A DNA stretch of 64,000 nucleotides, taken from positions 22,470,427 to 22,534,426 of the forward strand of contig OX442315.1 in NCBI GenBank assembly GCA_949358305.1, written 5' to 3'. Origin of the DNA: Strigamia acuminata (lineage: Eukaryota; Arthropoda; Chilopoda; Geophilomorpha; Linotaeniidae). Each line of letters begins with the position of its first letter. Position 1 is the first letter of the stretch. Below are positions 23,702-34,885 of the stretch, piece by piece. A program made the position numbers and the translations under genes. Below the pieces are notes generated by a model, which had not been told where the DNA came from, did not search any database, and saw only the letters and a list, made by a program, of their open reading frames with translations.

Positions 23702-26700
23702 TCATCGCTCTCCTCTGCGAAGAGCCGGCAGCACTCCTCTGCATGGGCGGAGGATCACGGGTGGCACTGCCGGTGGCGGTGGTGGTAAATCCGGGGGAAG
23801 AGAGGTTGTCAGATCCGCAGGATTCTGCCGCTCATTGATGAAATACTGTGGGTGACCACCGACGGGTTCGCCGATCAGTCCCGTACGCTCATGGATCCAA
23901 ATCCGGGTAGAGGCCGGGAATCGGTCTGGAACGAGCCGGATCCTTCGTGACTCGGCGCTCGACCCGGGTTTCCTGTGGGCCCGTAGGATACGGCGATGGA
24001 AGACGGCGTCCATGGTGGATCGGGCTTCTCTGTTTAGCCATTTGAGGATCGATTCGCCGTGATCATCGGAGTCAGTGATGCGCTGTCGCGTGAACTCCGA
24101 CATCTGGAGGAATGGGTATTCCACTCCCAACCTCAAGTAAAGCTGCGCTGCTGGGGGCGGCGGAGGCGATGGTGGAAGCGGAATCTCCATTGGGCTCTCC
24201 AACGGTGGCGTAGCCGGCTCTGCAGAGAGAGCGGCCAGCCCTGCCGCTGGTGGTGAAGGAGAGGGCAGCGGAGGAGTTCGGGGTCCTCGCTTGGAACGCT
24301 TCGGAATCAATATGGGTCGATTCGCGTGCCGCTTCTCCTTCGGGAATACCGGCTTTGGGGTCGGTATGTATGGTTGGACCGCCGCCTCTGGGGGGGCGGT
24401 CTCGATGGCCTGTGGGAGGCTCGCCGCTGTTCCTGGTACCTCCGGAACCTCCCGAATTGTTCGCAACAAGGAAGGGTGGACTCCGGGGTTCCGGTAGCGG
24501 AATGCTAACGAACGCATCTTTGAAAACTGTAGGCCTGGGTTTTCCGTATTTCTGGCCAGGTCGAAGCGCAGCGAGGCGGGCTCAGGAGTCCATCCGGCCC
24601 ATACCTGGTACAACGCCCGAGGAAGGTGAACTCCCTCACGGTCGACGATTGTCCAGGCCGCCATAGCTTGCCGACTGTCCAAGAAGACGCCCAGGGATAG
24701 CAGCTGGGCCAGTACGTTCGTCACAGCCAAATTCAAACTGCTCCGATGGCAGGGGTGAGCGCGGTCCGGATTGTCACTGAATTGCTGTGACAACGTCCGC
24801 ATCTGTTCGATCGCCCAGTTGATGTGGTGAGTTTGGGCGGCGTCGGCCTGTCGTATGGCCAACTCGGCAATCGCGGGGTTCTCGTATTCGGCCAGATATT
24901 CTTGTAGCTCGCTGAGTGGGGGATAGGCCGCTTCACGCCGGCATCGAGCGTCCATCTCTCGCTGGGCGTACCATCCGGCGTTGCGATAAGGTCGACACAC
25001 TCGTGGCGTTGGGGGTGACGGTGGACGGCCCAGCCCGGGTAGATTATCGTATCTGACCCGCTTCGGAGCTGGATCCCCCACCGGAATCATCCGGGGAGGG
25101 GTCCAAGCGGTCACGGCTGGGTTTGTACCCTCGAGGAGTGGCGGCCATCGCGATTGCACTTGTGGGGGCACAAGCGCGGTGGGCACAGCCGGTGTTGAGC
25201 CCGACGGCCGGTTGGCCGCGTATCCTCGGAAGGCGTTCTTCAATGCTACGGCCAGATCCTGTTTTGTAACCGGCCCATCTTTGTCCGACTCATCTGGGGA
25301 CATCTGTTCCTCCGTCAACTCGCCCAAATCGATCTCCGCTTGGAGCCTGGATGGTCCAGCCGTGGGTCCGAGACTCTGGGGTTCGGACCTTTTTGCGGCG
25401 GCCATCTCTCGCTCCTTCTCTAATCCCTTAGCTATCAGAGATTGTGCACGTATCTTCTGACGTACTTTTCGCTTCCGATTCCTCCTGGTGCTGGCGGCGA
25501 CGGACCTTCGTTGGGCCGTCCTCTGGGGGACGTCCGTCGGAGAATTCGGTCTCTGGTGTGATGAGACGGTTCGTCGCGACGAGGATTGATCTGACGACTG
25601 TGTGGTAATCGCCATGAACAACGAGGATCTTTTCTTTCCTCGATCTTGGTGTGTCTCGGTCCTCGCAGCCCAGTGGGCGGAAGATTCGACTGTTCGCTCA
25701 GCCCGCGCGTCGTCTGGCGAGGCAGGCTCGAGCGTTACTACTCGGCGACACTCCGAGCGCACGACAACTCGAGTTCGGGAACTGGAGCTGCTCGAGCGGC
25801 TGCGGTAGTCGCGGCTCGTTGACGGGCCGGCCTCTATTGGGGAGACGGCCTGTCTTCTTCGTGCGGGTCCGCGTGGGGCGGACTCCGCCGGACGCTTCGA
25901 TCTTCTGTGATGGCGGCGACTTCCCAGGATACCAGCGTGGTATAACTGCCACATCTCAGACTGCGTGGCCGTAAAATTCGCCGGCGGTATCCATCTGGGT
26001 GTCAGATGATCTTCTTCGATGTCGCGAAGCCATCTACGGATTTCTTCGGGGGAGAAACCGTTTCTCTCGAGAACTCGGGTTACTCCGTGAGTCTCGGTGC
26101 GCTTTAAGCGTTTGATCTCGTCGTCCACTATTCTCTGGCGGGCTGCCAAGGTCGGGGCCTCGCTCCACCTATGGGAGGTGTGCAGCTCGGCCACCGTGCC
26201 TGGGTAAGCCTCTTCCAGGTACCCGGAGTAAACGGGGCTCGGCGGATCCGCATCGGGTGGGATCCGCGGCCCCACTCGCTCCCTCATCTCCTTCGTCATG
26301 CACTCGACCAGCGTTTTTGATCGCTCGAATTTTTCCTCGAGGGTCCTGGAATACATCAATCGGATTTTCCAGGCGCTGGTCTCTGCAGGATAGGCCTGCC
26401 GCAGGTAAATCGGCAGGGCTCCGCGAAAGATGTTGTTGGCGGTTGACGCCGTCGGAGGCAGGGCGTCCCACGATTCTAGCGGGTCGACCTGAATAATTTT
26501 AGATCACAAGATTAATATAATAAATCCCAGTTAACGATGGGGATCAGAAATATGCTCAAGATCGACGGTGGCAGCAACTCCTTTCTTTTGTTGCGGCCGT
26601 CGGTCTTATTTTCTTGTTTCGCAGTTCTGCGATGATCTCCGCCGTCGTAGCGCTGATCCAACACTACTTTTGAACTCAGGTGATCCGCTTTTTAGGAAGG

Positions 26701-27167
26701 GGTCGCAGGCAAAACCGATCGTTAAATTTTAATTTTACGTTAAACTTTTTTATTTTAACTCTAATCGTATTTTAATTTATTACGATGTTTAAATTTAAAA
26801 GAAAGAAAACCTTTAGTTTTGGTTTTGGTTTGCCACGACGCCATTCCGCGAACACTTCCTTTGTTCTAGTTTTTTTTGGCGGCCTTGACTCCGAGGTGAA
26901 TCTGGGTCCACTCTCGGGTTTTTTAGCCAGCCTTAAATCAACAATAAAACAGAAAGAAATATATCAGTCACAAGTCACGCTCCAATCTGGGTTGGATGCA
27001 ACAGATTCAAAGAATTATGTGATTTCTCTGGGGAAATCACACTAATTTACCTGCAACGGCGGTTGTTCGTCCCAATTCTCATCTTCTTCTGCATTTACGA
27101 TTAGGCCGTCGCTCTCGTCTCTCGACGATGCGCTCGGCTCTAATCGTGGGTTGCGTCGATCGGCCAT
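23702..27167 (-). CDS. Third ORF of the Gypsy element, probably spliced, function unknown
   Basis: A short exon runs from ATG 27,167 to 27,051 (39 codons) and ends CAG|GTAAAT. An acceptor TTATTCAG|GTCGAC at 26,489/26,488 opens a second exon that stays in frame to 23,702. Phase is 0 on both sides and the intron is 562 bp. The product would be 967 aa. Without splicing the second exon has no ATG before residue 44 of that exon, which supports the split start. It is Arg/Ser-rich (about 230-410), has an alpha-helical, possibly globular part (about 550-720) and Pro-rich runs (about 770-820). I see no signal peptide, membrane segment or furin-like site, so it is not a recognisable envelope. Position after pol is where env or accessory genes sit. 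Confidence 0.65.
26520..27050 (-). other. Intron/spacer of the third ORF
   Basis: AT-richer than the coding parts of the element, without an open minus-strand frame; bounded by the inferred donor (27,050) and acceptor (26,489). Confidence 0.5.
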
Positions 27168-27547
27168 TTCAATTTAGGAAAGAGAAGTTTTTGTTTGAGA
27201 GGTCTTTGTTTTCTCTTTGGGGAGAAGCAAAAAACACGTCTCGTCGTGTTAAAAACAGTCGGAAACTGGGCCTATCGACGCTGAGAATTGTGGGTCTCGA
27301 ACGCGTCTCGTATTTTGCGAGATCCGCCGTGCTGGCAATGACGCTACGGGGTCGACCGCGTGGTTTCGTTGTCACGTGGTCGCCCGATACGTCATAACTT
27401 CTCGTCTGTTAGTGGTGACTGCGACAATTCGTTGCGAAGTTTGGACTTAGCCAAATTTTCGCGTCTCAACATGTGCAGCAGCTCTCGTAAGTAAATCTTT
27501 CTATTTTACAAGGCCTCCGCTCCATGTTATCACATTTTCTTTTATTT
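27168..27547 (-). other. Spacer between pol stop and third-ORF exon 1
   Basis: About 380 bp with no long minus-strand frame. It probably forms part of the third ORF's leader; an upstream leader exon in the LTR/gag region would be expected if a subgenomic RNA is made, but I could not assign its donor. Confidence 0.4.
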
Positions 27548-30500
27548 TTAGTTCTTCCCCACGACTTTGCCGTCCCGAATGAACGGATTATCGCTTCGTC
27601 GTGGTCGAAGGTTGATTTTCGACGTGCTCGTAGATCGTGACTCTACTTGCTCGTTCATCTCTGATGTGTTGGCATTTTTCTCATTATTAATTTTTTTATT
27701 TTCCATTTCAGAAGTACTTTCTTCTGCTTCCTCCCTCTCCGAAATTGCTTGCTCCGGCTGTGCTGGAGCCTCGTCGGCCGGAGATTCGGCGTCGAAGAAT
27801 TCATCCTCGTCCTCCGCTATATTTTCAGCTTCATTTGTTTTTTGGAACGTGTCGACCACGGTGCCCCCTTGGCCGCTGTGTGTCTGACCTTCCAGCCAGA
27901 TTTCTTGGGGAAACTCTGGCAGATATGGCCTTAAATCTCGGCCATGTATCGACTGAAAATTTTTGTTGTCCTCTAAGCGGCGTAGTTGGTATGCGTTGCC
28001 GCCGTGTTCGGCCACAATTACATAGGGACCGTCCCTCTTGTCGGCTAAACCTGCGGCGATGCCCCTCGCTGCATTGGACAACGTGTGTGCCTCCTTCCAC
28101 ACTAGATCATTCACTTTAAAGTTCGCGAAAGCGAGATCGCCTTCTTTATCTGCGATTCTTTCTCTCATGTTGAAAATATGCGCCATCATATGCTGGTATG
28201 TGTCGGATATAGTCTGTTCCAACCGGCACACGTACTCGTGTGGGCTCGATGGGTCTAATACGTTAACAGCTTCGGCAACGCGTGGGTCCCATGGCATCCT
28301 TAATTCGCGGGCGAAGTTGAGGTACGCCGGTGAGAATTCGCGTGTTCTTGACACGGTTGAGCGAATGCTGAAAGCGATTTCTCGCAGGTATTCGTCCCAT
28401 CGATTGTGAATATCGGTGAATACTGTCAGCGCATATTTTACGTCTTTATTTAATCTCTCGACTGGGTTTGTCTGAGGATTATACGTGGAGGTGTTTGATG
28501 CATCCATTTTAAATTTTCTACAGAAGTCCTTATATATTCTCGATCGGAATTGGGGGCCGTTATCCGAAATGAGTTTTCTGGGAAACCCAAATCGCATTGC
28601 CACGTCGTAAAGGCACTCGACTATGTTTTCAGCCGAGGGCTTCGCGAGGGCGTACAGCTCCGGCCATCGGGTGGCCACGTCCATAATTACGAGAATATAC
28701 ATGTTCTTGTTTCCCGTTGTGGGCTTGGGGCCCATCAAGTCTATGCTTAAGCAGTCAAACGGTGCGTAGGGTCCGAGAGACATGGCGTTTCTGGCCACTT
28801 TATCTCGCGGTCTGCACGCTTGGCACCGGGGGCAGTGTCGGATAAATTTCGTTATCTTTTGCCGCGCGCCCGGCCAGAAGAAAAGTTGTTTTACTCGATA
28901 AAGGGTCCTCGCCACGCCAGAATGGCTGGCGAGCGGGTGTCCGTGCATCAGCCACAACAGTCGGGTGTGCAGCGATGCCGGCACGACCACTTTAACCGAG
29001 TTTCCCGCTCCGCTGAGGTCATCTTGAAACGTCGGGTGGTATTTTACCAGGAGTTCATCATCTATGAGGTAGCTTGTTGCTTCTTTGACGAACTGTTTCC
29101 GGCGGTGTGGGTTTGTCATCCCTTCCGGAAATTCGCCGTTCAGCAAATATTGCGTTATAATTTGACATTTTGTGTCTGCTGCCTGGTGTTCGACGAACTC
29201 ACGTCTCGTGGGTGGAGCGTATTGTGTTTTTTCTTCAATTTTTGCTGTGAAGGCGCGTAGTAGTGTTTTGTGGGTTTCTCCGGGGGGCGGAGATTGAATT
29301 TCGGATGTTGAATTGTTTGTCCCAGCTGGCTGGTATGTTCGAGTCCAAAAACCACAAAACGTTCTATCTTCAGGCTCCATCACTGGTAGCTCGTTCGCCT
29401 TTCGCAAACGCCATATTCTCCGTGGAGTCGGGCAGTACAAGAGGTGGGTGTCGTCCTCGCCGTCGTCGTCTGGTCCCTGGGGGTCAGAGGCTGGGGCTCT
29501 CGAGAGGGCGTCGGCCACATGATTGTACTTCCCGGGGCGGTACGTAATTGTTATATCGCACGCCATTAACTCCAGTTGCCATCGTGCGAGTCGGCCGGAG
29601 GGTTCCTTGAGCTTCATCAACCAGCTTAGTGCCTGGTGATCTGTCTGAACCTCGAAGTTCGTGTACTCCAGATAGTCGCGAAATTTCCGAACTGCCCAAA
29701 TTACGGCTAGGCATTCTAGTTCCGTTGCCGTATAATTTTTCTCCGCGCCCTGTATTTTTCTGCTTATAAACATACAGGGTACTTCTTGCGAGATTCCGTT
29801 GTACACGTGGGTCTGCAGAAGGGCTGCACCCAGTCCGATTTTACTCGCGTCGGTGTGCAACACGAACGGTCGGTTTAGGTCCGGTAATGGCATCTTTTCG
29901 ACGTCAGCCAGCATTTGCTTGATAGTGCTAAATGCGGCCTCGCACTGGACCGTCCACTCAAACTCTTTATCCGTTCGTAAGAGATCCGTTATAGGCGCGG
30001 CCACTTCAGCCAGACCAGAGAGTAGTCGGCCGAAGAAATTGACCATGCCCATGAATCTCTGGACACCTTTTATATCTTCGGGGGCGGGGAATCCGTTTAT
30101 TGCTTTGACTTTTTCGGGGTCAATCGCGATTCCCTCGACTCCTATTCGATATCCTAGGAAGGCAAGTTCTTTCCTGCAAAACTTGCTCTTCCCTGGATGG
30201 ATGTGGAGTCCTGCCTTGGCTAGGCGAGAGACCACTCTATCGATGTGGTCTATATGTTCTTCGAATGTGTCCGACGTTATTATGATGTCGTCGAGATACG
30301 CCCACACGAAGTCGTGCAGCATATCTCCCAACACGCTTTCGATCAGTTTCTGGAACGTGCTCGGGGCGTTTACAAGCCCGAACGGCATCACGTTGAACAT
30401 TAGTCTTCCTATCGGGGAGTAGAAAGCCGTTTTCAGTTTGTCTTCGGGTTTTAGCTCCACTTGCCAATACCCCTTTGACAGGTCCATGGTGGTTACCCAC

Positions 30501-31683
30501 TTGAACGGGCTCAGTTCCCGGAGGATCGAGTCTATAGACGGCATCTGAATCGGGTCTATAACCGTTATCGCGTTCAGGGGGCGATAATCAATGCATAGTC
30601 GAGGTTCCGAGCCTGGACGCATCACCAGGACGATCCGCATGGCGTATTCGCCCAGGGCTTGCGTTACTATGCCCTTGTCGAGCATGTCTTGGCACATTTG
30701 CGTCACGATGTCTCTTTTCTGGGGGTTCATCCCCTTGTAAGGCACTCGAATCGGCTTGTCTGTGGTTAAGACTATTTCGTGTGTTGCTTCCGTCGTTCGA
30801 CCAGGTGTCTTGGTCAGAATTCTTTCATGCTTTCGAAGCACTCGCCTTAGTAGCGATGCCTCGTTAACACGCAGTGCTGCCTCCTCGACCAGGGTGTCCA
30901 CGACGTTACTCCTCTGTAATTCCAGAGTGAAGGCTGCGAAATCGTAATCTTGGACGAATTTTCGCAATCCTCTTCCGTATTCCTCTTTGTCCTTGGCTTC
31001 GTCCAGTAATTTTTGGGGAACTACGGGGACTGACCGTTCTCCCTCGGGACTTATCCAGTTCCATGAACGGGTTATCGGGTTTGGCTGAATTTTCAGTTTC
31101 GCCATGATGTCCATCCCTAGGAGGAATACTTTGTCGTGGGATGGCAAGACTATGAAGGGGTGGGACAGGTTCCCCCCCGTCCAGTCGATCATGATGCGAA
31201 CTACGCCCTTCGGCTTGACGTAGCCGTTGGCGGTGAGCAATTCTACGTTCGCGTTCACTTGTGCCACCTTCTTTCCAATATCCAAGTCTTTTACTATATC
31301 TTCGGATATGAATGAACGATCCGCTCCTGAATCCAGTAGACCGAACAATTTTTGGTTTTCTATCTCCACTGGCAGCATACACAGAGTTTCGCAATGTGCT
31401 TTCGTGACATTGCAGTGAAATACGCGTAATGTCTGGGGCTCAACCTCCAGATTGAACGGAAGGTCCGTCCAATCCATGTCGACCTCCGGTTTCGTTCTCA
31501 CTTGCATACTCGTTAACGTCACTTTTTCCTCCTTCTTCGGAACGATCTGTATGTGGTCTTTGATCTGTGCCTCTGCCAAGGCATGACCTGCGGGTCCAGT
31601 GTGATATTTCTTCTTTTTAATTTCCGCGGCTGGCGCAGACGAAGCTGAATTTATTTCGGCGACGCCTGCGCTTGGAAGTTTTT
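27548..31683 (-). CDS. pol: Gypsy pol polyprotein (protease, RT, RNase H, integrase)
   Basis: The frame is -1 to gag and enters by frameshift near 31,680; it has no ATG near its start. Counting from 31,579 it is 1343 aa. Protease has LLDSGAD (about 81-87), reverse transcriptase has YLDD (428-431), and RNase H has HTDAS (575), ELE (620) and TDHQAL (646). Integrase has an HHCC zinc-binding region (about 880-922) and a catalytic triad D947, D1006 (ISDNG), E1041 (VERLNK). A GPY/F module follows from about 1184. All expected catalytic residues are present and the frame is uninterrupted. The order of domains is Gypsy/Metaviridae, not Copia. The C-terminal 120 residues are Glu/Ser-rich and not recognised. 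Confidence 0.95.
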
Positions 31684-31684
31684 T
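31633..31684 (-). promoter_or_regulatory. -1 ribosomal frameshift signal at the gag-pol junction
   Basis: The gag frame contains A AAA AAC (31,684-31,678), a canonical slippery heptamer in correct phase. Six nucleotides later a 9-bp stem can form between GCGCAGGCG (31,671-31,663) and CGTCTGCGC (31,641-31,633), with one G-U pair and a 21-nt loop. The gag stop at 31,653-31,651 lies within the loop. The -1 frame is closed just upstream of the heptamer by a TGA and open downstream straight into pol. The permissible window is therefore only about 40 nt, and the heptamer lies in it. Confidence 0.8.
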
Positions 31685-34600
31685 GCCAGATCAGTTCTTA
31701 ACTCCATCATCATTTTCATCATGGTTTGCATGATGTCCTTTTCTTTGACGGTTTTCTCACATTTATCTGAGTAGTGGCCGTATTCTCCACAGCTGTAACA
31801 TTTGATGTTACTTTTATCCCCTGTGGGAGTGAATCCCGGTTTTTTCGGGACGAAGGGCGTCGGGAATCGTCTTTTTCCTCCCAATGCTCCTCTCGCTTTT
31901 GTTGCTTGCACGTGTGCTCTGAATTGTGTGATTGCCAAGGCCCGGTGTGCATGGTGCAAATAGGGACCTTGATCGTCGCATCCCGTCGATAAGTTTTCGA
32001 GGTGCTCATTTAGGGCTTCCTCGTCGCTCGATGCTGGCTCCTCTTCTTTAGCCGTGGCGAGAGGTGTTGTCTCTTCGACTTTCTCCATCTGGGTGGAGTC
32101 CGTCGAGGTCACCTGCATCGCCGTCGCTGCCGGTGCTTTCTTTGGGGCAGCTATCGGGTTGGCTGGAAGAATACTGCCTGCTTTAGGCGTCAGCATTCGT
32201 CCGAAGGATGCTTCGGTGAGACTCATTATGCCGCTCAAATATTCACTTGGCCTCATTAATTTTTCTGAGGTCTTGTGGCGTTCGGCGCTCGTCTGCAACC
32301 GCTTCTCGTGCGCGTCAGCTTCTTCCGGGGGCAGAGTGGCGTAATACCGCTGTTCTATTTCTAACGTGTTTGTTAGAAGATAGTTACTGACATCTTGGTA
32401 ATCGCCAGTGCGGGGTGCACGCATGTCTAGCAGAATTCTTTGCGAGTGGGCCGATAATCCTCCGTAAAAGATCATCGTAAAACCAGCGGGGTTTATTTCG
32501 TACGGCGCTCTTGCAAACAGGAGTTTCGCTCGGGCGTCGTAGTCGGCTAATGTTTCTCCTGGGGCTTGTCGTAGACCCCGTAATTTGTTACTGATCTCGT
32601 CTGGAGTCTCGCCGTATCGGAGATCGAAACGGACGAGAAAATCGTCCCAGGTTGGGTTTTTCAGTCCCTGGTACCATTCTCGAGCTGACCCCGTAGTTAG
32701 CTCCACTAGCCCGTGGGTTAGCATGTCGGCGACGGTGGCTTTTGTCGCTTTCTTGATACGCATTACTTCGTCCAGGAAGCGGTCTCCGGCCTTCCACGAA
32801 CCGTCAAATCGTGTTTGTATGTAGTGTTGCCAACGGATGTTACCCGTGGCTTCGCTGCTTGGTTCGTTTCGTACGCCATATTTACGCTTAACCCTCTCTC
32901 CAGCGCGATTATGTTCGTCGCCTGGATGGCCTAGATCGATTCCTTCTCTTCTGAAAGAGTTCAGCAGGGCTCGGCCTAGCTCAGACATCGTGTAATGTCG
33001 GCCAGATGAGTCCTGAAAGTTCCCTTCCTCCGAACGAGGGTTGGAGCTCCGGGAGGAGCGGTCTGAAGCATTCGGCCGGTTCGACCGGTGCCCATCGCTG
33101 TCTTCTTGACTCCTCCCTGTAGACGGTCGACTCGGATGGTCGTCGTCCGACGAATCGGAGGGCTCGGAGGGATCTCCTTGGGGGTGAAACCTCGGCCCTC
33201 TCGGTGGGGTCTCTCCGCCAGCCTTCTTCTGTTTCGAGCCTCCGGATGGCGGCGGCTCCCCTCCGTCGTTGTTCTCGTAAAAAGAATGCCATCTGTTTTC
33301 CTCGCTTTCGGGGCGTTCCCGATTTTTATTTGCGTTTTTCTTTTCGAGTAACGCGTCGATGGCTGCTCCCGTCTCGGATCTTTTTGAGGGGTGACGGTCC
33401 TTTGTTTTTGGGACCGACTCGTCTCTCTTTTGAGATTTCCCCCTTTTCGCCGTTTTTGCCGGCTTTGTTGCACCTTCTCCTGTGTCGGTATCAGAGCCGC
33501 TGGGGGGTTCTGGTTTCCGTTTCAGGTTTTCTTCATTTTTCTTCCTGTCCGAGACGTCTTGTGCGTACTCTTTCTGGAACTTTTCTGTCTCCTTCTCCCA
33601 GTTTTCGGCTTCCCATCTTTTTTGCTCATCTATTATAGCTTGTTTCTTCGCTTTGTACTCTTCGGTCCATCTGACTCGATCCCACTCTTCTTTCTCTTTC
33701 AGAAACTGTTCTTTTTCTTTTCTGGCTTCCTCTTCTCTCAACCTCTCGCGATGTTGTTCTTCCCATTTCTGATGTTGTAGAATGGCCTCTTTTCGCAACA
33801 TTTGTAGTTTTTCTGTTTTTCTTTGAGCTATTAGCGCTTGAAATTGGTCCTCGTACTCTTGAGCTTCTCGATGTCGCCCTTCTACTGTTGCGTTCCATTC
33901 TTTTCGAATTTTAGCTTCTCGTTCTTCCCTCATTTTTTGGACCAGTTTCTCTGTTCTCTCGGTGGTTCTTCTCTCGCGTTGCTCCCTTTCTTCCTCTTCC
34001 TTCCAGAGTTCTCGCCGCTCTGCGCTCAGCCTTCGTTGGCGACTAGTCGCTTCTTGTCTGGCTTCCTCGCGGGCCTTCTCTCTGGATTCGTGAAGTGTTC
34101 GGTTGGGGTCTGGCGCGAAACCTCCGGTGTCACTGGGCGTTACCTGGGGCATGGGCGTCTCCGCTGCTGGTCTTGCGACCGGCGTCGGGGCTTGTGCCGC
34201 ACAGATAGCGTCAGTGAGTAGGGTAATCGATTCCCAGACTGACGTTCCTACTGGAATGTCTATCATCGCTTTTAGCTGGGCAGCTTGCTGCGTCAACCGA
34301 ATTAGGTGAGATACTTCGAAGGAAACAACTGCAGGACTCGCCGTAACTCGGGGGGTTATCGGGGTCCCGCCGTCGTTTTTCCGTGGGGTTTGTTTTACGG
34401 ACGTCTGAGCCGTTGGTGGCGATGGGTCTGTGCCGATCGTGACCGTTCTTTTCGGAGCTTCATCCGTCTCCTCGGTCATCAATATCGATACTCGTCCTGG
34501 TGATATCTCGCGAATTTCTTCTCGATTTTCTATGGCTTCCGGATCGGTATCTTCGAAGGGTTGCATATTCAAGGGAACCCGCTCTCGCTCTGGCCCGTCT

Positions 34601-34791
34601 AGGGCCGCGAGCGATGCAGCTTGCTCCTCTTTCTGCGCCTTCGCTCTCCTTTTATTCGCTCGGGCTTTCGCCTTTGCGGACATTTCAGGGACGGGACCAT
34701 CCGACCTTAGGTGGTAGTCGGAGGTCCTTTTTCCCTTCTCGGGCATTCTCTGCTCGGTGTCAGACGTGGATTGCTCATCTTTGTCTGACAT
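31651..34791 (-). CDS. gag: Gypsy gag polyprotein
   Basis: 1046 aa from ATG 34,791 with a leader of about 95 nt after the 5' LTR. An acidic/basic N-terminus is followed by a very long charged, probably coiled-coil segment (roughly 230-435, rich in Glu, Arg, Lys). A disordered Ser/Arg/Asp region follows, then a retrotransposon capsid-like domain (about 655-800, with WYQGLKNPTWDDFLVRF and LRQAPGETLADYDARAK) and one CCHC zinc knuckle near the C-terminus (CYSCGEYGHYSDKC). It forms the particle and packages element RNA. It is two to three times the length of ordinary Gypsy gags, mainly because of the coiled-coil and disordered parts. It ends 39 codons after the knuckle, downstream of an in-frame slippery heptamer. 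Confidence 0.9.
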   Translation of the reverse strand: MSDKDEQSTSDTEQRMPEKGKRTSDYHLRSDGPVPEMSAKAKARANKRRAKAQKEEQAASLAALDGPERERVPLNMQPFEDTDPEAIENREEIREISPGRVSILMTEETDEAPKRTVTIGTDPSPPTAQTSVKQTPRKNDGGTPITPRVTASPAVVSFEVSHLIRLTQQAAQLKAMIDIPVGTSVWESITLLTDAICAAQAPTPVARPAAETPMPQVTPSDTGGFAPDPNRTLHESREKAREEARQEATSRQRRLSAERRELWKEEEEREQRERRTTERTEKLVQKMREEREAKIRKEWNATVEGRHREAQEYEDQFQALIAQRKTEKLQMLRKEAILQHQKWEEQHRERLREEEARKEKEQFLKEKEEWDRVRWTEEYKAKKQAIIDEQKRWEAENWEKETEKFQKEYAQDVSDRKKNEENLKRKPEPPSGSDTDTGEGATKPAKTAKRGKSQKRDESVPKTKDRHPSKRSETGAAIDALLEKKNANKNRERPESEENRWHSFYENNDGGEPPPSGGSKQKKAGGETPPRGPRFHPQGDPSEPSDSSDDDHPSRPSTGRSQEDSDGHRSNRPNASDRSSRSSNPRSEEGNFQDSSGRHYTMSELGRALLNSFRREGIDLGHPGDEHNRAGERVKRKYGVRNEPSSEATGNIRWQHYIQTRFDGSWKAGDRFLDEVMRIKKATKATVADMLTHGLVELTTGSAREWYQGLKNPTWDDFLVRFDLRYGETPDEISNKLRGLRQAPGETLADYDARAKLLFARAPYEINPAGFTMIFYGGLSAHSQRILLDMRAPRTGDYQDVSNYLLTNTLEIEQRYYATLPPEEADAHEKRLQTSAERHKTSEKLMRPSEYLSGIMSLTEASFGRMLTPKAGSILPANPIAAPKKAPAATAMQVTSTDSTQMEKVEETTPLATAKEEEPASSDEEALNEHLENLSTGCDDQGPYLHHAHRALAITQFRAHVQATKARGALGGKRRFPTPFVPKKPGFTPTGDKSNIKCYSCGEYGHYSDKCEKTVKEKDIMQTMMKMMMELRTDLAKNFQAQASPK

Positions 34792-34863
34792 TTTCTTTCG
34801 GTAATTCTACGGTTTGGGTTATCTTATTGAGAGATCACAAGTTCAGATTTGAGATTTATTTCT

Positions 34864-34883
34864 AAATCCCGGACGGGCCCCCA
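34864..34883 (-). other. Primer-binding site, tRNA-Pro-like
   Basis: Two bases inside the 5' LTR end the element's strand reads TGGGGGCCCGTCCGGGATTT. This is the complement of a tRNA 3' end including CCA. From general knowledge of animal tRNA-Pro (acceptor and T-arm ending ..CCCGGACGAGCCCCCA) it matches with a single mismatch. No other tRNA end I know fits as well. Confidence 0.75.
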
Positions 34884-34885
34884 CG

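Noticed and set aside
23702-26488. Interpretation of the third Gypsy ORF as an envelope gene
   Set aside because: No signal peptide, transmembrane segment, cleavage motif or cysteine pattern of an envelope; composition is basic and Pro-rich.
29799-30422. 207-codon plus-strand frame
   Set aside because: Antisense to the reverse transcriptase region of the Gypsy pol gene, with no family resemblance of its own; the same applies to the other long plus-strand frames between 23.5 and 34.9 kb.
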